Below are positions 49,113-64,000 of a DNA stretch of 64,000 nt, in pieces. The DNA lies in the NCBI RefSeq assembly GCF_016859285.1, contig NC_053417.1:26105706-26169705 (forward strand). Reading direction: 5' to 3'. This DNA comes from Xiphias gladius. Its lineage: Eukaryota > Chordata > Actinopteri > Istiophoriformes > Xiphiidae. A program made the position numbers and the translations under genes. The notes below the pieces were generated by a model. The model was not told the DNA's origin and did not search any database. It worked only from the letters and a program-made list of their open reading frames with translations. Each line of letters begins with the position of its first letter. Position 1 is the first letter of the stretch.

Positions 49113-49520
49113 TGGGGGGGGGGTGTTCAGCAGCTCGAGCTCAGCATCATCGCTTCACGCGGCAGCAGCATCCGTCAGCTTCGGACAGCTCCGGGTGCTG
49201 AACTCGGCCTCACCTCGGAATGAAAACAAGGATTTAAATAAATTAAAAAAAAAAAAAAACAATAATAAATAAATAATAATAATGATCATTTAAATAGCTC
49301 CTTACTCGAACACGCTGCTGCACTACACAACTAAATCAAGCGTGTTGCCGTTTGGCGTCACATGACGGACCCCCACCCCCGCGCAGGGAGCGCTACGGCG
49401 GAAGGTCGACCGGCTCCGGTAAGGACACGGAGGCCGGCGACCCCGGCGCAGTGCCCGGGTTGGGCACCGCTGCTGCTGCCGCCGCGCCGGACGTGCCCCA
49501 AAAGTTTCAGAGGGAAATGC
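49036..49520. promoter_or_regulatory. GC/CpG-rich gdap1l1 5' leader and promoter region
   Basis: Sequence upstream of the gdap1l1 ATG contains a (GA)n run at 49086-49112, CpG-rich blocks near 49120-49200 and 49370-49510, and the palindromic motif gtcacatgac near 49357, which resembles an E-box/USF or CRE-like site. The composition fits a CpG-type promoter. The transcription start is not determinable by eye. Between the two CpG blocks is an A-rich tract (49240-49285). Confidence 0.4.
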
Positions 49521-49844
49521 ACTTTACTTTCTTGGCCCCACTACAGTTGTCTGACAGCTGCTTTCACCGGTTGCTTTTCATGTTAAGATTTTTTATCATT
49601 ATTATTATTATTATGTACATTAAAACAGGGAATCACAGATTTATTTTGGCTTCTGATCTTCACACACAAAAAAACAGTGTTTAGTTTTATCCATATATTT
49701 TTTTTTGCAGTTCAAACTTCTTAGATGGTCTCGTTTAAATAACTGAGGCTCAAAGGGGCCAATTTATCCACCAAAAAAAGGGGGGGGCAAAGATTAAAGA
49801 GGAGTCTAATGAATCCAAATGCGTTTTTGTTTTCTCTCCTTCAA

Positions 49845-49917
49845 TCATGTCACGACCCCCTCGGATTTGTCCCGTGACACCGTGGAGGAACCCGACCCCT
49901 AGCTTGGGAACCACTGC
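49845..49917. repeat. Right-end fragment of the 'ggttcccaacc' MITE
   Basis: The piece tcacgaccccctcggatttg with ctagcttgggaaccactg matches the right end of the element at 44236-44559. Confidence 0.7.
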
Positions 49918-50456
49918 ACTAAACTGCCAAACTGCGTACGACGCAGTCACAATATAGCTTTTGCCCGTGCGTTCAAACTTACGCAGCTTCTCTGTGAGAT
50001 GGATCTTTAATGTAAAGAAACCCAGGGGCTGGACTACCGACCGGGCAAAGTGGGGAACGGTCCCCGGGGGCCTCGGATCCTGAAGGGCCCCGAAAGCCCC
50101 AGATTCACTGCATGTCTGTTGTTTTTAGTAAAATTAACGGATATTTTTTTACAATGTCAACTACAAGGCAGGTCGGCATCATTAGCTTTTTTTTTTTTGT
50201 GGCCGTCTTGTGGTCAAATAAAGTTGTCGTCAATCAAATTAGCGACACAAATGAAGTGTGATTTGAGAACTGCTCACGCCGGACGTAAAGGGAAATGAAA
50301 GGCGACCGGGTACACACACATTACACGGAGGGAGGGAGGTCAATAAGACGTTAATCCAGCCATGAAGCCACCATTAAAGAAGTCCATTAAGATCACACAG
50401 GTTGATAATTCTAATTATACTTTTGCAATGGTGGCTCTTGAGGTATATCTCATTAG

Positions 50457-50543
50457 CAGTGGTGGAAAATAACTCAAGTACTACTGTGTTTCAGTACAGT
50501 TTTGAAGTACTTGTACTTTTAAAAGCACAGAACCAGAGATATC
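50457..50543 (-). repeat. hAT-like MITE, terminal fragment
   Basis: Begins cagtggtggaaaataactca and contains agtacagttttgaagtacttg; only about 90 bp remain. Confidence 0.75.
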
Positions 50544-50589
50544 GTCTTTTTTTTTATTCCATGCACTCTTCTTCCTAAGTTACCCACAA

Positions 50590-50900
50590 TGCAACTCATC
50601 CGCCGGACCGCTCGGCCGGGGTGTGTCCTGAACTGTCTCGGAAGGTCCCAGAGAACAGGAGGGTCGGTCCTCGTCCCCGAAGTCGATTTCTTCTGCCGTT
50701 CCCGCCTTCGCGTCGCTTGTCCGAGCGGGTTTCTCCGATGCGGCGTCTAGGCTCATCACTGCCCCCTGACGCCGGGAGGCAGGAAGGGCAGCCTCTGGCG
50801 CTCAACCTGGTTTGGCGGGTGTTGTGTTTTCCCGACGGCCACAAGGGGGCGATAACGAGCCCGTTCCACACTCGGAAAACAAACTTTGTCAAGTGACACA
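50590..50900. promoter_or_regulatory. CpG-rich island between gdap1l1 and jph2
   Basis: This roughly 300-bp block of dense CpG lies inside the head-to-head gdap1l1/jph2 intergenic segment, bordered by AT-rich repeats. It has open frames on both strands, as expected of GC-rich DNA, but nothing recognisable as protein. It could be a regulatory CpG island or an unannotated first exon. Function is inferred from composition and position only. Confidence 0.3.
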
Positions 50901-51289
50901 AAGGTGAGATTTAAGCCTCACCAGAGGTGTTTTCAAACGGTATTTATTAATTTAATTTTTACAAAAGAAAAGGCTTCAAGGATGAGGGCTAACTGGTTGT
51001 TTTGGCAAATGCGCATCTGGTTAACGGCCCCGCCTCCGTTAAAAAGAAGCCGCCGCTCCCCGAAGCTTTTCTACGGGCTAGAGTGACCTCAGGCAGAGAA
51101 GAGGAGCAGGCTACGGTTTGTTTGTTTTTTTTTTTTCATTTTCAAACTTCACCTCCGGCCGACGCTGACTCAAGTGACATCACTTGAGGCCATTAGAGCC
51201 ACAAGAAGGCGTCATACAACTTTTTTTTTTTCCCACAACAATTCCCCCCCCCTCAACACCTGCACACTGGCTTAAAATCGGCAGAGTAA

Positions 51290-51362
51290 TCATCTCACGA
51301 CCCCTCGGATTCTTGCCGTGACCCTTCGGAGGGGTCTGACCCCTAGGTTGGGAACCACTGGA
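51290..51362. repeat. Right-end fragment of the 'ggttcccaacc' MITE
   Basis: Contains ctcacgacccctcggattct and ccctaggttgggaaccactg, very close to the end at 44530-44559. It abuts a hAT-like MITE fragment on its right, the same pairing as in gdap1l1 intron 1. Confidence 0.75.
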
Positions 51363-51369
51363 CTAAAAT

Positions 51370-51655
51370 ACCAAAAAAAAAAAAAAAAAAGTTAAAAATA
51401 ACTGAAGGAGCTACAGCAGTGAAATGCTATTAATACATTAGTATCAGCAATCTAATAATGTGTAAGATGACATGTCGCTCACAGGTGTGTTCTACTTTTG
51501 ATACTAATTTGACAATACTTGGATTACTTAAGTGGGGTTTTAAATGCAGGACGTTTAGCTGTAATGGAGTATTTTTACATTCGTGCACTGCTACTTTTAT
51601 TTAAGTTAAAAAAAAGTACTTTATTTTTGAGTACTTCATATCCAGGGGGAAACTG
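51370..51655 (-). repeat. hAT-like MITE fragment
   Basis: Reverse-oriented family body: gctacagcagtgaaatgct, cttaagtggggttttaaatg, caggacgtttagctgtaatg, then agtactttatttttgagta. Confidence 0.7.
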
Positions 51656-52198
51656 AAACGCCTGCGATGCAGTTACCGACATTGTCCACAAGAGGGAGTG
51701 AAGACAGTGGAGTACAGCATAATACCGGTATCTCCCACGATGAAAAACATTCATCTCCACTGTTTGTACTTCAAATTATAGTTAAATGTAAAATGTAAAA
51801 AAAAAAAAAAAAAAGTGATTATGAGCGGACATATTAGCAGTAAATTGCACATTTTGCAAATAGTCTCCTGTTGTTATCCGGCAAACTATAACTCAATTTA
51901 TTGAAATAATCAATATCCGATAGATGAATAATTCCATTCATATAGTAAAACTATAGGTATACAATAAACATAATATTACCATATACCGTATAGGGTTACA
52001 TATGCTGTTAAGTTACGTTATTAAAACCTCAACTGCGGACACGCATGCCTGAATGTCGAGGGAACATTATCCTGATCCCGTCTGACTTTTTGCCATAAAA
52101 TCTGCGAGAACCATAGAAGCCAGTTACAGAAGATTTATCTCTTTCATCGAGCTTAATAGCCTGTTAGAGAACGATCGTGTTCAAACCGCATTAACTGT

Positions 52199-52247
<49 letters not shown>
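52199..52247. repeat. (GT)n microsatellite upstream of jph2
   Basis: About 24 GT units lie roughly 800 bp before the jph2 ATG. Two shorter (GT)n tracts follow at 52349-52374 and 52394-52419, so three purine-pyrimidine alternating tracts cluster in the presumed 5' region. Confidence 0.95.
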
Positions 52248-52248
<1 letters not shown>

Positions 52249-52348
52249 AGCAGACTCCTGAATGGCATTTACTTCGGTCCCGAAGTGGCAAGACCCTGGC
52301 ACGGCTCCTTGCAGGCAACAGAGTAAGGATTGGGTTGTATTTTTGGAA

Positions 52349-52419
52349 GTGTGTGTGTGTGTGTGTGTGTGTGTGCGTTTGCGTGCGTGCGTGCTGTGTG
52401 TGTGTGTGTGTGTGTGTGT
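52349..52419. repeat. Pair of short (GT)n tracts upstream of jph2
   Basis: Two runs of about 12 GT units are separated by gcgtttgcgtgcgtgcgtgc. Confidence 0.9.
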
Positions 52420-53046
52420 TGATTGGTCGCCTTGTTAGGTCTGCTAAAGTATTTCCAACAGCAGCGACTGTCGGGAGATAGCTGGGTGGCAGGGACAGGG
52501 GGAAGAGGGGCTTTTCTCCGTGGCCACCTGGAAAAAGCCATGTAAGACCCCCTGGCTCATTAAGACCTGGATGCAGAAATAATTCGATTTAAGAAGTGTT
52601 CGGCCAATTGGCTCCGAATGTGTAACGAGGCGTGATTTATTCCGGGAGGGAAACTGTAGGGTGGATGCGGTTCAGGAGAGCAGTCGACGAATCCAAGGGG
52701 GGAGACACTGGAAAATAGTCCGGGGAGCAAAACAAAAACCAAAAAGCAAAAAAAAAAAACCAAAACCAAATAAAGTTTCTGTAAAGCGTGAAGTGCGGCC
52801 GGGACCTTCATGGACGCGCTGAGAAATCCCCCCAGGAACCAGGTCCAAGGGAAGAAACCCGCTCAAGTTCAGCACTGAGGACAACTCCAGTCAGGTTTGA
52901 TGTCAGGTGAAGGTGAAGTCAGACTGACGGAGCTTGCGTCTTCAGCCAGGTAACAGACTAAACCCGCTTGGCTTTCTGATCCCTGCCTTTTGTTTCGTTT
53001 TTCTTTTGTTGGTTTTTTTTTTTGGGGAGGGGGGGCGCCGAGGTGA

Positions 53047-58663
<5,617 letters not shown>

Positions 58664-59240
58664 GTAAGACCAGCAAAGAGGAGAGATAATTATCCCAATG
58701 CTGTTTCAACCTGTTTAGCAATGACATGTTTATAAAGACAAACAAAACAAACATTACATTTGAACCACAGCACTAAGTGTCCGACTTTCAGAAATATACG
58801 TACCTGGTGATCTCAGAAAAAAACCCAAAAGGTGGTTTAACAACACTGACTGCTCCTTTGAAGGTATTTCACGAATCCTTAAAGTCTCTTCTAACCATCT
58901 GGATGAAAAAGAGCATGATATATGAAAAAAAAAAAAAGATTTCTAACCTGTTTCTCAAGTTGTTTGTCTTTTTCCTAATCCAAACCAAGAACATGAAACA
59001 AAATTTTAAGATTTGTTTATCCCTTTTTTTTTTGGTCAACATTAATGTTAAATATAGTGTCCGACCACTGTATTTTACATCCCAAAAAATGTATTTGACT
59101 GAAAGAGGCAACGTTTTGAACCCACCAGGTCTGCATTAGACAAATGGACGACACGACAAAGTGCGAGGTATGCGTTGACACCAAGTCCATTACATCAGGC
59201 TGAACTTCATCATGTGCACAATTCATGACAGGACTCGACG
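58664..59240. other. jph2 intron 2, left part
   Basis: AT-rich intronic DNA with A- and T-runs; no further jph2 exon was recognised between here and the window end. Confidence 0.45.
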
Positions 59241-59472
59241 CATAATCAAGATAAAATACATTATCAGTGAAAAGAGAGAATCACAAAAACGGTCAAAGAA
59301 ATCCTACACATATATCAGAAAAAATTAATAATTCAATTAAAAAAATAACAAGACAAGACTATAAGAAAATAGATATAAAATATATTATACTAAAATACCA
59401 TATTTTGTGGGATTATTCTGATTGTTTTTGTGATGCTTTCAGGCACTGAATATGTATTTTATCTTGATTATG
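59241..59472. repeat. MITE with near-perfect terminal inverted repeats
   Basis: The left end cataatcaagataaaatac and the right end gtattttatcttgattatg are exact reverse complements over 19 bp, and the match extends with few changes to about 29 bp. The interior is AT-rich and non-coding. The element is 232 bp and lies in jph2 intron 2. Confidence 0.85.
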
Positions 59473-61654
59473 TATTGATTCTTATCATGCGTTGGACATA
59501 TAATGTCGTCAGCGTCACGTAAGAAAATCTTGTGTCAAATATAGACTTTGCTCTTTGTCAGGCTGGCCATTCGCCATTGCCTTTTTCAGTCAAAGACATT
59601 CTTTTCGAGAGCCAAAATCCAGTGTGCAGACGCTGTACTTTTTTTTTCTTTCATTGAATCTGCTGTCCTGCAGCTGGCCTAAATGATAAAACAGAATAAT
59701 TACTCGTTAGAAGAGTCTGTGAGTACTCTAGAAACTGGACACGGACTGGGGTTGGGTTTACCGAAACCCAACCCATGCAGGTAAATGAGGGTAACGGTTC
59801 ATATGGAGACAGTAGCAAGTCATTATGTTAATACTGTACTATAGATAAGAAATAAATAATAATAAAGTGGCTGTTTGGACTGGCTTTGTTTGAACCGCAG
59901 GATTTCATATTACACTCTGGATACCCACATGTTCAAGACCATCTTGACTCACCATGATGGATATAAACCAAGTTGGGGCTCTGTTGCTAATCCTGTCTGT
60001 CTGAACTGGCAGTGTATGTGATATTTCAACAACTGAGACTGGACTAGCTTTTAAAGCTGCACTGTGCCAAGTTGCGGCTGCAACTGTTTGGATAGCTTTG
60101 AGTCCAGCTTAGCGGAGGGATGATTCGCGTGGAATTTAGGTTTTTTCTTATTAACTTTTCCAGCCCATAAAGCCCGAAAATGCAACACAAGACAAAGTCT
60201 TGCAGTAAATCATTGAAGAGCAAACAGAAAAACTCTGGGCTGGTAGGAATAAAATAAGACATAAGACAAATCGAAAAACGCAATTACAAATAAAATACAA
60301 TAAAAATGGGGCAGCACATTTTCACCACACAGATAGAGGCAATATTCACTTCCTATCACGTTTGTTTCTTGTCTCGTAAATTAACAAGACTAAAAGGTCT
60401 ACAGCCATGCTATCAGCTCTGTGAGGCTGTAAACGTTAGCCCTTGCAATCAGATTTCTAAAGAGCCAACGTCCACAATTGATTCAGCAAAATCGGGCTTT
60501 GTCCGACTCATTTTGGAGAAAGTTTCTCGTTTCACTTTCAAGTTTTAGCTCATCACTTCCTCAGTAACGAGATTTTCTAACCAGCGATCGCAGAACTTAA
60601 TTTAGGCCACATACAGTATATGGCACGTTTGGCTCAAATCAAGAGGCTGAGGCAGGTTTTTAGGGCATTTGGGGAATAATGAAGCTGACCTCTGTTCTGG
60701 TCGTGAAAAAAATGTCAAATTCTGACACTGGGTTGTCTTTCTTTTGCCTCCTTTAGTGCCTGAAGTTGCAGAAATATTGATTTAAAAAAAAATTGGAACA
60801 AGCAATGTCACAATATCAGTTTACAGTTTATCCTTAGTGGCCCCTAATGCACCTTCAGAAAAAATGATTCCTTGTTAGGTTTCCCAGTGTCATTACAACA
60901 CAGTTCTGCCCGTTGTTCACTGTGAAAATGTGAAAAGCAAATATGGACATGCATACTGTGGCAAATGAGTGCGCGAGTGTAATCTTAGAGGCCTCTGTTT
61001 GGTCGATGAAACCATGAGTTTATCATTACCAACTCCGAGCTGCTTTTAGAGTAATTTTGAGATTTTTAGACTCGGGGGCTCCATGTCCCACATGGTTATC
61101 CAACTGACGTGATTTTTTTCATTTAAATATACAGTAAGACTGTACCTCAACCCCCATCCCATCATTTAGCATTTAAGAGCAAGATACTCACATTTAATAA
61201 ACGGTTTACAACACACTATCATGTGTTCGAAAAAGGATATTTTAAGTGTTTATTACTATAGTTCTAACTTCTCCTATGAAGACATAACAACACACGTAGC
61301 AGCTTACAACTACATTATAAACCATTCATTAAATGTTCACATTCTGCTTATAAATGGTAAAAACGGGGGATATAAAGTAAAGTGTTACCAAATAAAAATC
61401 AGAACAGACCCACTGAATTTACATGCATATTCAAAATATGATAATTGTCACTATAGCCATATGGAAATCAAACTAAGTATACAAAGTGATTTTATTTGAC
61501 TTTTCTTCACAGGCTCACAGGAAGAGATGGACAACGTACCTTTGTTTGTCTCAAAAAAACCAACAACTTGTGTTTATACACTTGGGTTTTTGTACAGAAC
61601 AAACAGGGCAGAAATAAAATGTTAATTTGTGAGCCTGAGGAGTGATGGACGGTA

Positions 61655-61790
61655 GATTTTGTTTCCTTTACAGAGCCTGGCTAGCTTCATATTTAACAGG
61701 TGGACATGACAAGCTTCTCATTTAGCTCTCACCGGGACGCGGAAAAAGTGTTTATCCCAAATTGTTGAACTATTCCTTTAACACACTGGC
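61655..61790 (-). repeat. SINE-like dispersed repeat, reverse copy
   Basis: Contains ttttgtttcctttacagagc, ggctagcttcatatttaac and ttgttgaactattccttta in the order of the reverse copies elsewhere. Confidence 0.7.
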
Positions 61791-62633
61791 AGAACAGTTG
61801 CATTAGCACCTACCAGCGTGACAGGTCTTAGCTGCTGCTCATGATTAATCACCGCTATTACCTGTCTGACAAAGAGAGTGGATATAATACTATTTAAACC
61901 TCCTTCCAACGGGGCACTGCGAAATCAAGCAGGATAAGATCAATCGATCGATCAGTCTGTAAGAAAATGTGTTTTTCTCATGTGGTATATTGTTCATACG
62001 CGCACACGTCCACCTCCGGTCTGTCTTTGACCGTACAAGGCGATGGTGTTTTCGTCCACAGTCGTCTGAAAATAAGCTCAGTGTTTACAGCAGTGAGACT
62101 CGCACTGATGGACTGCAGAGCCCTGTCCCAGCAGATTGAAATCTAAATATTGTACTCTGAGGATAAGCAGTAAATAAGAGTTATGGGGCCGGCGTTCACT
62201 GTGTCAGTGCCTTAAGCTCACCTACAGCACATCCACAGGCGCTGGCCCGGCCAGAGCTGAGAATGGGAGCGGACCCTCGGTATCTGTGAACTGCTTTCAG
62301 GGACACCTCGGTGGCCCTCACAGGAAATACATCTTCAGCAAAGTCCTGAATATATAACACTTTAAACTGCTGGAAGACCAGCGGTGGAATGTAATAAGCT
62401 AAGTGCATTTACTCAAGTACCGCACTTGAGCACGGTTTTTGGTGCTTTTACTTTCCTTGAGTGTTTCCTTTAACGCTACTTTTTACCTCAACGCCACCAC
62501 ATTTCAGGTGTGAATGTTGTCCTTGACCTGCCGCTAAATTTATTTTGACAGCTGTGGTTTTTAGCTACTTTTCATATCAGAATTTTACACACGAAATTGT
62601 GGTTACGTCTCTATAACACACTGCGATTACATA

Positions 62634-63168
62634 GATTGATAAGTTCATGGCCTGACATAGAAGGAGATGAGTTATACAGCTCTCGTTACTTGCACACGCA
62701 GTTCGGCTCGTCGCGTGATAATGCAGAGAGTCTGACGTTGATAACTGTTGTGGTGTCTCTGCTTCGGCTTAATGAAAACTGCAAGTCATGTCTGAAGGAT
62801 GGAAAACAATGGCCTTCGCGCAGCCTTCCGCTACCTCGGTCTCAAAGGCTTATCGCCTAAGGGGGTCAAAGAGGACACGGTGACGGCACCAAGGGGAGGG
62901 TGCCCCCTTCCTACAGCAAGGTGAAGGAGTTGGCCGCTGAATTCAATACGTGGCGCAGAGAGAGGCCTGGAAGATGACCCCCCCCCCCCGTCCTGGACCG
63001 TCACCACACAGGAGACCATTGTCCAGATCCATGGCGTGATCTTGACGGGATCCACGACCGCTGGACTAAGTGTGTAAATGTAGGAGGGGACTATGCTGAG
63101 AAGTAAAATGTGCTAGGTTTTTCTAAAATCGACTTCTTCTACCTCAGACCACGAACTTATCATCACCT
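62634..63168 (+). mobile_element. Internally deleted mariner-family element with relic transposase
   Basis: The terminal inverted repeats ttgataagttcatggcctga (about 62636) and, on the other strand, atgataagttcgtggtctga (ending about 63163) agree at about 25 of 30 positions. Inside, the plus strand encodes AFRYLGLKGLSPKGVKEDTV, the N-terminal helix-turn-helix of irritans-type mariner transposases, with at least two frameshifts. The sequence then jumps to DRWTKCVNVGGDYAEK-stop, the transposase C-terminus. The catalytic DDD core is absent, so it is a dead, deleted copy of about 535 bp. Confidence 0.85.
62830..63110 (+). pseudogene. Mariner transposase relic (N-terminus joined to C-terminus)
   Basis: Coding-like blocks in three frames: the HTH block, a block related to YSKVKELAAEF, a block related to TTQETIVQIHGVI, then the C-terminal DRWTKCVNVGGDYAEK. 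The frame changes fall near a G-run (about 62895) and a run of ten C (about 62982). The central catalytic domain is deleted. It cannot encode an active enzyme. Confidence 0.85.
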
Positions 63169-63349
63169 CACGCAGATATAATATCCCGCTGGCTGGGGCC
63201 ATCCCTCTCGCTTGAGGTACTTTATCTACGTTTTGCTGAAAATAAGTTGGATTTTGAATGAGGGACTTTTACTTGTGATGGAGTATTTTTACATTCTAGT
63301 ATTGGTACTTGTACTCAAGTGAAGGGTCCAAATGCTTCGGCCAGCGCTG

Positions 63350-64000
63350 TGGAAGACTTAACTAAACAACGGCCACTCTGGATTGGTCCCACATATTAAA
63401 ATGAAACCTGTTATTACACAAGCCGTGGAGACATGACACATCTGTTCCTGGCAGCGGTTTCCTCCCTTTATGATCCTTTGGCAAAGAAGTCGCGGGTTAA
63501 AAATAAATGTACAACCTGTGCACCGCATGGGGTGCCAGACCTGGCCTCTTGTAGTCCGGTTAGCTAAGCGTTCGCTGGCATTCAGGCACTCTGTGGACAT
63601 TGTTCTGTCCTGTTGCGTGGGCTGCCGACGGGGCGTCTGGAGGAGGACCTGTGTGGCAGGACAGGGTGTAAATGACGCACACGCAGGGGCCCTTTAGTCA
63701 CAGAGGAGCCCTGACTAAATATGGACAGGCGCACTCTTGCTGTATCACAATCACAGGGGAATGCAACAGCTGATTACCCCCAACTCCCCCCCCCCTCGCT
63801 TTCAAACCCCATCTTTCCTGCGTAGTCACAGACGCACACCCAGACTGCTTTTCTTATGCTCCCTCGCGCCGGCTCTTTCTTTCTGTCTGCACCTTTGTCT
63901 GAACATCTATTTCCGGCAGTAATTTCCCTCCTGTCCAGTCTTAGTAGATCAAAAAAACCTCGTCAAAAAACCTAGACAACCTCGTCTAAGTGGCCCACAA
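63350..64000. other. jph2 intron 2, right end of the window
   Basis: This stretch is unique-looking intronic sequence. The third jph2 coding exon (helical region after ...AEIAASR) is not within the window. Confidence 0.45.

Larger units (their letters stand above)
62379..63349 (-). repeat. hAT-like MITE split by a mariner insertion
   Basis: The left arm (62379-62630) begins cagcggtggaatgtaataag and the right arm (63190-63349) ends cttcggccagcgctg, both in reverse orientation and in family order. The gap is filled by the mariner relic at 62634-63168. Confidence 0.8.

Noticed and set aside
48494-49272. Plus-strand frames of 235 and 161 codons
   Set aside because: Antisense of gdap1l1 exon 1 plus T-, G- and (GA)-rich low-complexity sequence.

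Overview
This is a eukaryotic nuclear window from a ray-finned (teleost, probably percomorph) fish. Short GT-AG-split exons sit in long introns, there are long (GT)n tracts and homopolymers, and several repeat families of a kind common in teleost genomes recur throughout. No operons, prophages or CRISPR arrays are present. Most long reading frames are chance frames or fall inside repeats; the genes had to be rebuilt exon by exon from splice sites.

Four vertebrate genes can be supported. From left to right they are r3hdml (minus strand, 15065-18920, 5 coding exons, 252 aa, complete), fitm2 (plus, 28220-29866, 2 exons, 263 aa, complete), gdap1l1 (minus, 35675-49035, 6 exons, 366 aa, complete) and jph2 (plus, 53050 to beyond the window, first two coding exons, residues 1-398). 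In all of them the codon phases agree across every junction. This is the conserved neighbourhood of human 20q13.12 (JPH2 - OSER1 - GDAP1L1 - FITM2 - R3HDML - HNF4A) with the same relative orientations. HNF4A, expected to the left of r3hdml, is not recognisable in the first 15 kb, and no OSER1-like frame was seen between gdap1l1 and jph2.

The genes do not form one pathway. r3hdml encodes a secreted CAP-domain protein, fitm2 an ER membrane enzyme-like protein of lipid-droplet biogenesis, gdap1l1 a tail-anchored GST-like protein, and jph2 the junctophilin that ties plasma membrane to sarco/endoplasmic reticulum in muscle. They share a location, not a regulon.

The rest is dominated by relics of mobile elements. 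The commonest is a short non-autonomous hAT-like element (ends CAGTGGTGGAAAG...CTTTCCACCACTG), with at least a dozen copies and an unusually dense run in jph2 intron 1. There are also two nested insertions (a second hAT-like MITE in gdap1l1 intron 1, and an internally deleted mariner in jph2 intron 2), three short inverted-repeat elements, a block of repeated 'ccaaatttcatggcaatccat' units, and a SINE-like family with 'gctaagctaagctaa'. The most functionally suggestive observation is a (GT)n microsatellite that abuts the 3' splice site of gdap1l1 exon 4. I found no convincing previously undescribed biological system; the unassigned coding-like frames are listed as weak candidates.
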